Shown here: positions 1 to 11,603 of the stretch, piece by piece
How the letters are laid out: every line of letters begins with the position of its first letter
Numbering within the stretch: position 1 is the first letter of the stretch
Assembly: GCA_036898135.1 (NCBI GenBank)
Contig: CM072513.1
Span: forward strand, 33,033,691 to 33,097,690
DNA: 64,000 nt
Direction: 5' to 3'
From: Oncomelania hupensis
Taxonomy: Eukaryota > Mollusca > Gastropoda > Littorinimorpha > Pomatiopsidae
The notes under the pieces: generated by a model
What the model saw: only the letters and a program-made list of their open reading frames with translations
Told to the model about the DNA's origin: nothing
Database searches by the model: none
Made by a program: the position numbers and the translations under genes

Positions 1-69
1 TGCCTTGATAAAGATACTAACATGCCTGTACAAGACTCTTTGTCAGACTGCATGTAGAATAAGCTATTG

Positions 70-530
70 CGGTGTGGTCGCCGCACTTGAAAATGCAATC
101 GTCAGCGATTGAATACGAGCAGCGAAGAGCGACAACATTGGTTAAATCCTTGCAAAAGTTGCATTACTTAGAGAGATTAAACAAACTATGCCTTCCGAAT
201 TTAAAAGTTGCAAAAGTTAGAGGTGATCTTATAAAAACTTATACAATATTTAAAAACAACAAAGTTAATGCTAATACATTCTTTAAATTTCATTCTGGAT
301 GCAATACTAGAAACTCAGAAAATAACATTTTCATTCAGCACTGGCATAGTAACAAAACAAATCACTGTTTTAGCCATAGAACTGCACCACTGTGGAACAT
401 ACTACATGTACCATTACATGTTAAAAAAGCTAACAAACTTAACATCTTTAAAAACTTTCTGAAAAATGTTAAGTTTCATTGCGCATTCAAATTTGAGTTT
501 GATGACCTATGGTCATTTTACTTTTAAATC
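70..530 (+). pseudogene. LINE reverse-transcriptase C-terminal fragment (CR1/L2/Rex-like)
   Basis: An open frame of about 150 codons matches in layout the C-terminal tail of CR1/L2-type LINE proteins. It opens with WSPHLK, then has a QRRATTLV block, a YLERLNKL block, VRGDLIKTY and a final PLWNILHV segment. That tail follows the RT domain and no catalytic residue lies in it. The frame has no ATG at its head (first usable codon is GTG), so it is a 5'-truncated remnant rather than a gene. No tail or target duplication was identified. The family call is from remembered motif order only; a related LINE clade is equally possible. Confidence 0.6.
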
Positions 531-903
531 CCTGAACAACTGCAAAAATAACCGGACAATTTAATGTCATAGAGATACAAGGAGATATAACAGCTGCGAG
601 GCTTAACATAGTCCTTCGAACTGAACTAAACAATATAACAGTATTACACGATCCTTGTTATCCTTAATTAGAAAATAATATATCTGTGACTTTTATGAAG
701 AGTTCTTTTTCTCCCAGTTTTTAGTTTGCTACAAAATAATGTTTACGTGGAGGAAAGGAAAATGCACAAAGAATTCCAAATATACTATGGATTCTAAACA
801 TTAAAACAGGATAAACACGTGATGTGTGAATGTTACAAATATGACAAAGTATCAAACAATCATTAAATTAATGTATCTATTTTAGTCGAATGGCATCAAA
901 TTC
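531..903. other. AT-rich stretch, nothing recognised
   Basis: No coding signal, terminal repeats or tandem structure was recognised between the LINE remnant and the following interspersed repeat. Confidence 0.5.
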
Positions 904-1262
904 TGACCTTTTATCAATACAACATAGATAAACACTGACAGAAAAAAAGTAAGTCTATTGACAGAGTCAACGTCGCAGGGTATTCCTAGTACTAGCCTGA
1001 ATCCAGTCTTGCCCTGGTGATCACTGAATGCTATTTTTCCATGTGACTTGTTATTTTAATTATGCAATTTTCGAATGTTCCACGTACAGTGGTATTCTAA
1101 CCTTAGCATCGTACCAATCCAGATTGCGTTGTACCAGGTAGTAGCACGAGTGGTTATAACCTGTCCATCCTGACGGACAGTCCACTGCAGCTGCACATTG
1201 CAACACGGACATAACCACACGCGCGCACATATACACAGACACACACACATATACGAGCTTAA
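904..1262 (+). repeat. Interspersed repeat R, uninterrupted copy
   Basis: This segment is similar, in the same order, to sequence at 30160-30471, 35086-35201 and 42387-42515. Shared landmarks are AAACACTGACAG, CATCGTACCAAT, CAGATTGC, GTCCATCCTGACGGACAG and a closing CA-rich tract. It is the unbroken version of a repeat elsewhere disrupted by two insertions, so it shows the empty site for the GATTGC-flanked transposon (CAGATTGC here is followed directly by GTTGTACC). Its own class is unknown; it has no coding capacity. Confidence 0.65.
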
Positions 1263-1494
1263 GTATATGCAATAGTTTAGTTAAAAATGTAAAATCACCC
1301 TGAAGTGAAAACACAATATTTTGTTTTTACTACTAAAAAATATCGTAGATCCTTATCACACCTAATATATAGAATGCAGATGCTACTTAATTATAAAAAT
1401 GCTTACACAACCCTTTATTTATTTATTTAGTTCGTAAGTTAGCTCATATAATATATGGAATATAGACGCTACTTAATAACAAGATACGCGTGCG

Positions 1495-1538
<44 letters not shown>

Positions 1539-1830
1539 CACACACACACACACGAGCTTACGTATATGCGATAGTTCAGTTAAATGTAAAATTACCCTGA
1601 AGTGAAAACACAATATTTTGTTTTTAATAATAAAAAAATAATTTTAAAAATATCGTAGATCGGTAACGCACCCAATAGATAGAATGCAGTGCTACTTAAT
1701 TACAAGAATGCTTACGCATCCATTTATTTATTTAGTTAGTTAGTTAGGTAGGTAGGTAGGTAGTTAGTTAGCTCATATCTATATAGAATATAGACGCAAT
1801 GTACTTACAAGAATGTGCATTTACTTATTT
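1250..1830. repeat. Tandem units of about 300 bp with internal (CA)n
   Basis: A block containing ACGAGCTTA, then ACCCTGAAGTGAAAACACAATATTTTG, AATATCGTAGATC, AGAATGCAG and GCTACTTAAT occurs near 1255-1410 and again near 1553-1710. A third partial start (AGCTCATAT, ATAGACGC) lies near 1774. The second unit is spaced by an expanded CA run at 1496-1552. It looks like a local tandem duplication of the 3' part of repeat R. Confidence 0.6.
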
Positions 1831-2051
1831 TTTGAATTTCACACAATTTATAGAATACAAGGTCGATTATTTTATTGATTTATTTGTTCGTTTTATTGTT
1901 TATTCATAAATTTACTAATTCAGTTTTGAGCTTACAAAGTGTTTTTTTTTAAATTTAATTTTCTACTTTCATTCCAAGGTCTCTTTTCACTAAATACCGG
2001 CCTGTCTACAAGAGTGGGCTTTTAGCTCTTGGTGAAGCACTTTTGCGAAAT
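1831..2051. other. AT-rich stretch, nothing recognised
   Basis: Low-complexity A/T sequence without coding signal. Confidence 0.4.
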
Positions 2052-2400
2052 ATCACAGGCAGCGGAAGCTGCTCAGGATTGAGGGGGGGGGGCACACACA
2101 CATTATATTCACTGACATCAGGGCCAGACATGGGAAAAGTCTAGGGTGGGGGTTACAGATTCAGCGAAGGCGCGAAGCGCCGAGCCTTCTAGGGGGGTGC
2201 GGGGGCGTGCTCCCCCGGAAATCTTTTTTTCAAGGATGCAAAATGGTGCAATCTGGTGCAATCTGAACCTTGAAAAAGACATCTGTGATGGTCTGGGACT
2301 TTGAGCTTTTTGAACAATTGAACTGACAAACTCTGGGGTACAAAAATTATCCTCTGCCCCTCCCTTAAAAAAAAAACCCACACACACACATTTATTTATC
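2052..2400. mobile_element. Possible hAT-type terminal fragment
   Basis: The segment begins CACAGGCAGCGGAAGC followed by a G tract, and contains GCGAAGCGCC and a G/C-rich palindromic block around 2190-2220. A related end (reverse complement CACAGGCGGCGGAAGC followed by a G tract) lies at 6797-6812. Such CAGG(C/G)(G/A)GCGGA ends resemble hAT termini. No second inverted end or target duplication was found, so this stays a guess. Confidence 0.3.
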
Positions 2401-2653
2401 AGCAGAGATGTTTTGTATACTATTATTATTCACTACTTTTTGTTGATCGTTAACGGTATAGAGCTTTACCTTGCAGGGGCGGACGAGGGGGAGGGGGTTC
2501 CGGGGTTTCCGGAAACCCCCCCCCCCCCAGCCCAAAAAAAAAAGAGAAAAGAAAGAAGAAGGAAAGAAAGAGAGAGAGAGAGAATACAATTATAAAAATA
2601 AAAATAAAAATAAATAAACATAAACATAAAATAAATAAATAAATAATATTTAT

Positions 2654-2685
<32 letters not shown>

Positions 2686-2849
2686 TATATACGAGTATTT
2701 GACCACTCCCACAATATGCAAGCCCTCGCAATCTTCTCCCTAAAAAAGTTCAATCATTGCAATCATTTTAAACAATCTTCAGACAAACACCGTCTTTCGT
2801 GCTCCACAAAGAGCAAAGCTGATATTTCCCGTCTTCGGTGACATTCTAT

Positions 2850-2880
<31 letters not shown>

Positions 2881-3010
2881 TTTTATTTTTATTTATTTTT
2901 TATTTTTTAAGGGGGGATAGCGAGGAGTGGGGAGGGGGGGGGGCGCCACGAGCGGAAGAAATGAAAAGAAAGAAAACGATATTCCTAATGGATAATATAA
3001 TGGATTACGA

Positions 3011-3219
3011 CAGGAGTGCCCAATACGTCGATCGCAATCGACCGGTCCATCGCGAAGGCAGTGTGACTGAGTAGATTGCGTAGCAGTTAAAAAAAATTGA
3101 CCTTAGCCTATTATATGACTATGTTCATGTTTTGCATTTTGGTGGTAGGTAGATCATTTTGGCTTGGTCATTTTAAAAGTACCTCGCATGCTGAAAAAGT
3201 CATAGTGTGGGCAACCCTG
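3011..3219. mobile_element. Small hAT-type MITE (209 bp)
   Basis: The ends are CAGGAGTGCCCA and, on the other strand, CAGGGTTGCCCA, an imperfect 12-bp inverted repeat typical of hAT non-autonomous elements. The flanking octamers GATTACGA and GCTTACGT agree at six of eight positions, consistent with a decayed 8-bp hAT duplication. It is nested in the left arm of composite copy A and absent from the sister copy, so it inserted after the two separated. There is no coding capacity. Confidence 0.6.
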
Positions 3220-3426
3220 GCTTACGTTGACGTTTTAGCAAAAAGACAAATAGTCAAAGTTCCGTCTCTTTGCTTGCCTATTCCGACTCGCGACAGCGCT
3301 ACAAAATGCCGCGAACACCGTCGTTGAAGCCCACCGATTTGAAAGGTGTGGCAAAGCTCCGTACATATTTTGGGAGCAAAGGAGGTAATTATTATTTTGA
3401 TAATTTAATCTTAAAAGTAAATAACA

Positions 3427-5631
3427 TATCCTATCCCATAACTCGGAGGTCGTAGGGGCACCACAGATGATCGTTTAACCAACGTACTCCATCTTTCCCT
3501 GTCCTCAGCAACCCTGATTGTTTCGCTCAGTGTCAAACCAGTCCAGTCTCGAATGTTGTCATCCCACCTCTTTTTTGGTCTCCCTCTTCTTCTACCTTCT
3601 TGCACTTTGCCTTGCAAGATGGTCTTTGCAAGACCTGATGATCTGGTGACGTGGCCATACCCTCGGAGTTTCCGTTTTTTCACCACTGTGAGCAGGTCAT
3701 CGTGTTGTCCAATGGCTTGTGTGATGGTCTGTCGGACTTCGTCGTTGGTGATGTGCTGGGTATATAGGAAATGCACAGAAGTCTTCTGTAGCACCTCATC
3801 TCCATGCTTTGTATTCTTCGTTGGAGATCTGCTGTGAGGGTCCATGTTTCGCAAGCATATAGGAAGATGGAGATGACAAGGGAGCGCAGCAACCTTACCT
3901 TAGAATGTAGACTGATGGTCCTGTCTTTCCAAATTGGCTTCAACCTCGCCAGGGCAGCAGTTGTTTGTGCGATCCTGGAGAGGACTTCCTGTCGGGACCC
4001 ATTGTCTGATACAATGGCTCCTAAATATTTGAAGCTATGCACTGTGTTGAGGGATTGGCCTTGGACTTTGATGTCCGTGTTGATGCCATGGGTGTTGTTG
4101 GTCATCATTTTGGTATTCTCTGCACTTATTTCCATTCAATAGGCTGGAGGTGGTGTCAAGCCTCTGTATTAGCCGTTCAAGTTCTTGTTCCTCTCCAGCC
4201 AATCCATCAATGTCATCCGCAAAACGAAGGTTGGAGATTGCTCTTCCCCCTATGCTGACTGTGCCTTCGTGGTCTGCAAGGGCATCTGACATGATGCGCT
4301 CTAGGAAGATGTTGAAGAGTGTTGGAGAGAGTAGGCATTCCTGACGCACACAGATTGTTGTTCTGAACCAGTTTTCGATGGCGCTGTTGTGGAGGACTGC
4401 ACTGGTAGCCTTGTCATACAGGCTTTTGATGACTTCAACAAATTTTAGGGCTGATGTTGTACACTCTCATGGTTGCCCACAGAGCTGCATGCCAGACTCG
4501 GTCAAACGCCTTTTTGATGTCTATGAACACATGATATAGATGTTGTTGGTGCTGTAGGTATTTCTCACAGATTATTCTGAGGTTGAAAGTCTGTTCAGTG
4601 GTACTTCGCCCTGCCCTAAATCCTGCTTGCTCTTCGGCTATGATTTGTTCAGCTTGGGGTTTCAACCTGTTGAGTATTATTTTCAGGTTCCTGAAGGTTA
4701 CCTGTTTTGGGGAAGAGTGATGACAAGCGACTGGTTCCATGGTGTAGGCCACCCCCCACTCTGCCACATCTTTTTACACATAATGGTGAGTGCGTCGATC
4801 ATCGCCTTTCCTCCTGCTTGAAGCAGTTCCGCGGGTATGTTGTCCACTCCCGCTGACTTCCCCTTCTTCAGCGATTGCACTGCTGCCTCAAGTTCTTCTC
4901 GGAGAATTTCTTCTTCTTCTCTGTTCTCTCGACATACTAGAACTGATGGGTCTCCGTTTGGTTTGTGGTTGTAAAGGTCAGAGCAGTACTCTGTCCATCT
5001 GTCCAAGACTTCTTGTTCTTCTGTAAGACATAAGCCACTTGCTTTGGATCGTGGAGACCTTGGGCTGTTTAACACTTGTCAGCGGCTTCACAGTCTGGTA
5101 GGCCTTCTTGCTGTTGTTCTTGTTCAGACTGTTCTCTATTTCCTGGCATTGAGCTTCTATCCAGTTCTCCTTTGCTGTGTGCATGCCTTTTCGGATGTCA
5201 TTGTTGATTTTTCGGTAGGCATCAGCTCCCTGTCAGGTGTTCCTTTTCTTTTTCATCTCTCTTCGTTTATCACACAGGTCCAAAAGTTCAGGTGTGGTCC
5301 ACAGCTTTTTCTTTGACCGGTGCTTTCCAAGGATCTCCGTGGCGGCATCTGTCACAGCTAAGTTGAAGGTAGTGGTCATGGTGTTGACATCTACTTCACC
5401 AGCTCCCAAAATGAGCAGTGGTGCAAATTGCCCTCCAATTTTGGCCTGCAATATTTCTGTCACCTCCGGGTCTTGCAGTTTGTCCAGGTCGAACTTCAGT
5501 CTAGTGCACTTTGCTGTGTTTACTCTCTTCAAGTGAAGCCGGAAAGACATCATCACAAGATTGTGGTCACTTCCGATGTCTGCTCCTGGAAAAGTGCGTG
5601 TCCTGCTTGATCTGAGGCGTTTCTTGACCAT
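3427..5631 (-). pseudogene. RTE-type LINE, 5'-truncated copy (in composite A)
   Basis: Read on the minus strand, this holds the end of the endonuclease (SDHNLVMMSFRLHLK), the linker with NREEEEILREELEAAVQSLKKGKSAG split over short segments, the RT fingers and palm with ADDIDGLAGEEQELE, and the C-terminal block. That last block includes YACETWTLTADLQRRIQSME, VKKRKLRGYGHVTRSSGLAK and GRRRGRPKKRWDDNIRDW. This endonuclease-RT-basic-tail order is that of RTE/BovB-like elements. The 3' end carries a short TATCC repeat (GGATA on the coding strand). The frame is broken many times by small indels, so no full protein can be made. Homology with the sister copy in the other composite extends to the same 5' truncation point. 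Confidence 0.85.
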
Positions 5632-5723
5632 CATTAATAGAATTTTGGAAACCCCCCCAAAAAAACTAACTGATCCGCCCCTGCTTGTAGTTTATGAACA
5701 TCACCGCCCTGCTTTCACTTAAT

Positions 5724-6470
5724 TCAGTCTTGCTGCACTAGGTTCTTCGGCATTAGTACCATTTGTGAATTGTATCTTCTGGCAAAACAGTTCACTGCCT
5801 CTTTGAAGTCAATATCAACATCCCTGTGCACTTTCAGTAAAGCAAGTCCATTTAGTCTCTGTTGCCCCATTGTAGAGCGCAGGTAGTTTTTCAGGTTGCG
5901 CAACTGACTGAACGCTCACACTCGGCAGTAGTGGTAGGTAGGGTGCAAAGGTTCTAAAGCTTGATGAACAGGTTGGGATAAAAAAAAATCCCTGTCACAA
6001 TGTTTCAGTGCTTCTGATGCCGTGGATGGGATGATAGCTGTCGCATTCTCAGCAGCACTTCGCCATTTGCAAACCCACCGTTGGTATTCTGCATTAAGGG
6101 TAGCGTTGTCTGGTAGGTCAGACTCCCACAACATTGCCAGCATCACCCCTTCTTGAACCTGCATGAAACCATCCTGGTTGTCTAGTAAAGTGCTTGGCAC
6201 CAGACATAGACCATCAACTGCTAGACCAGCATTTTGGAACCTCGAGTCCAATTCGGTTGACAGGTGTTCCAAGAAAGGAATGGCAATGCTAATCTTGAAA
6301 TATTCTTCTGGAGTGGCCGCAGGTTGGTTGTCACGGAGAGTCTGTCGGGATGCTTGACGAGGAACAATAACACCAGTTGTCAAAGCATTTGCCATTTTGC
6401 TGACTTCTTCACTTGTAGTCGAGAAAATTGCTGATATTGAAAACGGTAGACTGTAAAAACTGACAGCAAA
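5724..6470 (-). pseudogene. hAT transposase, C-terminal remnant
   Basis: The minus-strand frame contains RQTLRDNQPAATPEEYFKIS, IAIPFLEHLSTELDSRF and, after a one-base frame change near 5950, ECERSVSQLRNLKNYLRSTM, RLNGLALLKVHRD and a stop at 5724-5726. The second part is the hAT C-terminal dimerisation region (CERSFS...LK..LRSTMG...L..L.L....D). The N-terminal zinc finger and most of the catalytic domain are missing. The stop lies only about 40 bp from the right end of composite copy A, but the two need not be parts of one element. A domesticated hAT-derived host gene is unlikely given the frameshift and truncation. Confidence 0.8.
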
Positions 6471-6599
6471 TTAAAGTTTTCAAAACGCGACTGTGACGTG
6501 CACGATGTCGAAAACTGTCGGTCACTTTGATCTACGCTAAGGCTAACGATTATGACGCGTCGACAGGAAATGATGACGAAGGGACGAACTTCTCTCACT

Positions 6600-6845
6600 G
6601 ATCAGAGGGTGATGATGATGATGATTATGATGATAAACACTTGTATTGCTTGATTCCATTTGAAGAAAAAAAATCCTTTGATGCCCTGGCAAAGAAAAAA
6701 AAAACTACTCATTATTGGAGGGGGCAATATATAAGGCTGATCCCCTCCAACAGTTTTCTAGGGGGGGGGGCATGGTCCCCTGCCCCCCCCCCCCCCCTGC
6801 TTCCGCCGCCTGTGAATATGTGTAATGAGAACATAAAATCTTGAA
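6600..6845. other. G/C homopolymer-rich segment with possible hAT-type end
   Basis: A GAT-rich tract is followed by A runs, a G run (about 6760), a C run (about 6783-6796) and TGCTTCCGCCGCCTGTG. The last part is the inverse of the end seen at 2052. It may be the terminal arm of the hAT element whose transposase remnant lies just upstream, but no paired end was found. Confidence 0.3.
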
Positions 6846-7421
6846 TCGCGTGTCGCGAACCGATCAGACATGGACACGTGCAAGCACTCCCATATAAACA
6901 TACACTCGCACAAGCAAACGCTGATCGGCCGGACGTCCTTCGGTTGGTGAGAGGAGAACTTAAAGCACGCACAAATACGTACAACATGTAGCAATGAGAA
7001 AGATTTATGATTACAAATTCAATCACACTTTATTCAAACAACTAAAACAACTAACAATCACTGACACACTCTAAACTCAATAAAAGGGATGAAGAAAAAT
7101 GAACTATCACAATAACATCAATATACGAATAGAGAAAGTCAAAGTACACAAGGAGGAGGGAGAAGGAAATGGAATATATAGTTGATGGGTACGACTAAAC
7201 CTGGTGATGGTGATGATGATCGATCCTCATCTACGTATAATGATGATCTGTACTTGCTGCTTGGCATGAACTTGCCACTTCCGGTGTCAACAAATGTTAC
7301 GCACGCAATACAGCTTATGGTGCACAGGAATCACCGCCGAGTTGCCCCGCCACGGTGTTGGAGTTTGACACAGTACTAACGTACTAAACACTACCAATCC
7401 TGGCAGTACTTCAAGTCTAAA
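6846..7421. other. Unassigned sequence
   Basis: No coding region, terminal repeats or tandem structure was recognised. Confidence 0.4.
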
Positions 7422-8369
7422 GCCCCGGTCACACAGCCCTTTACGGCTGAATCACGGCCAAAGCGCGTCCAAAATTTGTTACCCGTGGAGTGGACGTTGT
7501 TGTTCGCGTTGATGTCGAGGTTAAGACGAGCTACGGTCGAGGTATAGACGTGGCAGGACGCGGGGAGAAATCTGAACGGCATCGGACGCGGCAAAAAGTT
7601 TTGAACTGCTCAAAATTTTAGCCCGCGCACAACCACGGGTAACACACGCGGTAAAGACGTGCAACACACGTGAAACACGCGTGGTAATCCGTGTTCCGGC
7701 AGTGATTAAAACTTGGGGAGACGCGGTAAGACGCGAAAGTTTAGCGTTCAGTCACGGCCAGAGCACGGTCATTGGACGCATGTACCGCGTTGGAATCACG
7801 GGAAATAGCGTGTGTTTAGCGGCTTATCACTGACAAATGGATTTTTCCACGTACATAGCACTACCTAACGACGTCTCGAACAAGTTCGAAATACGTCCCG
7901 ATCACTGCCTAATCACTTCTGTATCACTTCTGATTTGCGGCATATAAATGCCGTAATTTTCTGAGACCTCGGCACTTGCAGACCTGGACTGTGACTTGGG
8001 CCTGGGAGTCTTGGGGAGCCTTCGTCGACCTCTTCTTGGCAGAGGAACCCTTCTTTCCAGGCATACTGCAAATGACTGGAGGTGTTTTGTACAAGATCTG
8101 GATCGGTATAACTTGCCGCCTTCCCCCCCCCCCCCCCCCCCCCCCTCGTTTTAGAACATGTGCAAAATTTTTTTTGGGCTTACACATGGCTGGACTGGTT
8201 AGCCGTGCTTAGGCAGTGCTTCAGTAGTGGAACAGCCGCCGACGGCCATACCCCATCCAAAGCACGGCAAAACCAAAATTGACCGAAAATTACCACGTAC
8301 GACCACGTCCACCAGATTTTCCGAACTTTTTGTACGTGATTAAGACGTGGAGTGCTGTGTGACCGAGGC
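7422..8369. mobile_element. 948-bp TIR DNA element, non-autonomous
   Basis: The ends GCCCCGGTCACACAGC and (reverse complement) GCCTCGGTCACACAGC form a 16-bp inverted repeat with one mismatch. Both subterminal regions are rich in short related words such as ACGGCCA, ACACGCGG and ACCACG. A 20-plus C tract lies near 8125-8146. No transposase domain was seen; a short basic minus-strand frame (MPGKKGSSAKKRSTKAPQDS) ends near 7924 but matches nothing I recognise. No target duplication is evident. The terminal GGTCACAC motif is reminiscent of PIF/Harbinger-like MITEs, but the superfamily is unproven. Confidence 0.6.
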
Positions 8370-8469
8370 ATTACTGACTACAAGAACAAGTGACGTCACG
8401 TCACAAGAACCCACATGCAAACAAGGCAACAGTCCCAGACTAGACTATAAACTCGCCCAATGAAATAAG

Positions 8470-8516
8470 CATTACATTACATGGTTATTGCTTTAGGTCC
8501 AGCGGACTCTTCCGAG
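8470..8516 (-). mobile_element. 47-bp 3'-end copy of the TGTAA-tailed retroposon
   Basis: The minus strand reads CTCGGAAGAGTCCGCTGGAC, then the CTAAAGCAATAACC segment and a (ATGTA)n tail. These are the last bases of the retroposon present in full near 46162, 48433 and 50752. It is bracketed by a perfect 10-bp duplication ATGAAATAAG (8460-8469 and 8517-8526), so it is a genuine, extremely 5'-truncated retrotransposition event. Confidence 0.8.
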
Positions 8517-8526
8517 ATGAAATAAG

Positions 8527-9988
8527 TTAGGCTACTTTTCTTTAGCTTTACCACTCATACAAAAATGGCTATTTCTACAACAAACGCAGTTGTTCTCAGA
8601 GATAACTTTATCTTATAACAATGCTGCAATGTATTTGTCACTGAATAAACACTGTCACTGCCTATTCAAAGTTTTAAGTCAAGTCAAGTCAAGAGAAGAA
8701 ATGTTATTACACAAAATCAAAACCCCTTAGTGCACATGGAATTATAAAAGGATAAAAACTAAAAAATATAATCAGATAGATAATTAAACACACGGTTAAA
8801 ACAAGCACTCAAGCAATCGTAAAAACTCACGTACCCTTATCACATCAATATTCGCATAATAAGCATTATCAGATCAATATTCGCATATAATCATGATAAC
8901 CATTCAACACAACCAGCTCAGGCGGACTACAAAACAAATCTCACTTATTAAGACTACAAAGTTCAGTTGGTCTAACACAGCAGCATCATAAAACCTCATA
9001 AAATACGATAGTCACAGGGACCATTCAAACAAACTGTCAAGTTGTCTGAACAAACTGTAACTACTTAGATTATTTCTATCGACGTGGCTTCCATTACACA
9101 AGCAAAGAATGAACCTTTAAAAGCGCACTTACATGTTCAAAGAGTTGTTCAAGTATCAATGAGGACTTACCACAACGTGTTAAGGAAAGCAAAAACAAGA
9201 GGCCAGCTGACCAATTGCGGGTCTCCATTTTTTACACAACCCAACTGACAATAGGTCTGTGCGCAGTCTTTCAACGTACAAGAGTACTTATTTCAATCAA
9301 ATCATGATTTCCTATCTTCATATCTTACTGTTCCATTAACCTAATTGTAACTAGAACTTTATGCTGTCTTAAAAAAAAAAAACCAGCAACAGCAAACAAA
9401 TTGGCAAGCCAATTAAATTGCATTTCTGGACACTCGCACACAAAGTGTTCAATTTCAAAAAGCGTAAAATTATGTTGGCGGTGTTGTGACTCCGCTTTAT
9501 CTTAGCGAAGGAAAAGGAAAACATGGAATGATAGGCCACTATCTAAACTACCTGCAAGCAAAACACTATCAAAATCGGTTAAGATAATTTTCCGATGTAG
9601 CACACAACGTGTTTAGAAAATGGGGAAGCACAATGACCTTGACCTTTAAGAAAGTACAATGCCAATGATCTAATATGCCTAGCAGTATTATCCACAAAGT
9701 AATAAGGACGAATTTCGGTTCCATTATTCTTTAGATAAGACAAAAGGATGTGTTTTGAACAATAAAGTGACATTTGGAGCGACAGACCGACTGACCAACA
9801 ACCATGCATTGAAGGATGACCAATGATTTAAAATACCTATATACCAGTTCAGTTCAGTACATTTATTTTTTGTACACGTCTTTTCACTTATTAAAATGAT
9901 GTTTAGACATCTGTATACCAAAGCTCAACAAATCCGTTTCAGCCGGCTTTTTGACATTTTGAGGACAACGTGTTTAGCAACAAACTTA
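8527..9988. other. Unassigned AT-rich sequence
   Basis: No coding domain, paired termini or tandem array recognised. Around 9640-9810 short words such as TGACCTTGACCTTT and CGACAGACCGACTGACC resemble an interspersed-repeat flavour also seen at 18275-18430. Confidence 0.4.
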
Positions 9989-9993
9989 CTGCA

Positions 9994-11603
9994 TGTCACA
10001 AAGAAAGAGGTTGGGGGGATCGAGGGTAAGCTCTTAATCTCTCGCACTGTATTGCCTCCCTTGCTTAGGCCAATGTTGTGGTGACCTTCAAGAGATTAGA
10101 GCTGGAGTTACTAATTAATGAAAGGCAGTCAGAGTGCAGACGAGGAAGAAGGTAGGCTACACTAGTTGAGAAATTCAAAACAAGGGCAAGCCCAGGTAGG
10201 TACAATTTCTAACTAGGAACTTTTATTAAATAGAAGTGGGTCGTCTTTGTTGAATAATTCTAAGAGTGAGTCACTGGATATTGTCAGTAATAGTAGGGAG
10301 TATCTTGGAGATATTCTGGGTGGACGATTTCCGGGGGTACTAGTGCTACTGAGGACTGATATCATCACAGGGCAGGAGTGTATCTGGATTGTGGTTCAGA
10401 GTACTTGGCCAGATAATCAGCGAGTGGTGATGCTCGTAGGGGGATAACTTAGCTGGTTTTCGAAGGGCGGTGGTTGGTCCAGGATAGTCTGGACAGATGA
10501 CCAAGGTTGGCGTCGCGTGTGTTGCCAATGCGGGTCAGTCGGTCACTCTCTTGCGTAATGACCGATGGTGCAATCCTGGTTTGAAAGTACAGGCGTGGCT
10601 TTCAGCTTACGTTGCTAGCTGTCTGGGTGAATGATGAAATTGGTTGAAACGCTTCGCGTTGACTCCCTGGGTCGTCAGGGGCCTGCAGCGGGTCAGCGAC
10701 TTAAAGCTGGTACAGGGCCGGGGTATTTCGCCCTGCACAGGAGCCCGTCTGTAACGCAATACAGACTCTGTATCAGCTGGGGATAGGTGTATTCTGGGTT
10801 CAGCGCCTGTTGGCGCATGTGCCCATTCAGATTTCGAATTGGTTTGACCGGCCAAAGGTTAGCCGGTGCATACCAACAGTCCAACAATTGCAACCAGGGT
10901 TTATGGGGCTATTGTGGAGTTTACCGGCAGCCGCTAATATGGGATACCTTCGGCGCCTTAAGATGGGGTGGCGGTCAACAGGGGCAGATATTTATACAGT
11001 GGGAAACATGGAGGAAAGCAAATGTGGTAAATACAGGACAATGGGGGTTGTAGGCAAGGGGCTGTACTTGGGGGCTTTAATCTATGTGGAGGGACAGCAT
11101 GGCATGGGGTATTTACACATGGGGCTAACAGGGAGCATACAAGTATAAATTCAACCATGGCATGAGTCATATACAAGGCAGATGATATATACAAGGAAAT
11201 AATACATGTCACAGCAACACATCAAGACAAAACTATAAACACGAACGTACATGTCAACGGGACATACGAACATGTTGGGCGATCGACGGGTGATGGGTAA
11301 GCTACATGACAAAGAGTAAGTTTCCTCTCTTACCTTGACTAAGACGGGTCGAATCACGAGAGTACTGCCGTAGCTCAGAGGTCGCCAGTTGATGGGGAGG
11401 TGTCCAGGGCAGATTGTTGTGGATTCGAAGATGGATTGCTTGCGACTGACAGCGGATCTGGCTGTGTGTTGGGCTTTAACAGTGGTCCCCGAGGGGCGGG
11501 GCTTAGGCGGGTTAGCCAGCGTGCGTGGTAAGGGGTGACTGGGTGTGTGGGAGGAATGACTCGGCGCAGCCTGCGTCAGAGGTCGATTGTCCGCCTCGTC
11601 ACA
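9994..11603 (-). repeat. LTR of element 1 (3' LTR in transcription sense)
   Basis: It matches 16656-18265 almost base for base and has the same length (1610 bp). Ends are TGTCACA...CGTCACA on the plus strand, i.e. TG...CA termini. It is unusually long for a gypsy-type LTR. Small frames inside it occur in both copies and look incidental. Confidence 0.95.

Larger units (their letters stand above)
2474..5683. mobile_element. CAGGGGCGGA-ended DNA transposon copy A, carrying an RTE fragment
   Basis: The left end reads CAGGGGCGGA and the right end TCCGCCCCTG, a perfect 10-bp terminal inverted repeat; both sides continue with C/G tracts and a GGAAACCCCC block. The same ends and the same internal RTE fragment recur at 55031-57796, so the pair behaves as one composite unit present at two sites. 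Between the left arm and the RTE this copy has about 560 bp absent from the other, including TTTA-repeat expansions and a small MITE. The flanks are CTTG on both sides, too short to be a secure target duplication. The ends resemble hAT termini, but no transposase lies inside. Confidence 0.65.

Noticed and set aside
2466..5691. 8-bp hAT duplication around composite copy A
   Set aside because: The flanking octamers TTACCTTG and CTTGTAGT do not match; only CTTG repeats, and the sister copy shows a 5-bp duplication instead.
10607..11212. Genes inside the element 1 LTRs
   Set aside because: The small frames are repeated in both LTRs, overlap on opposite strands and show no domain.
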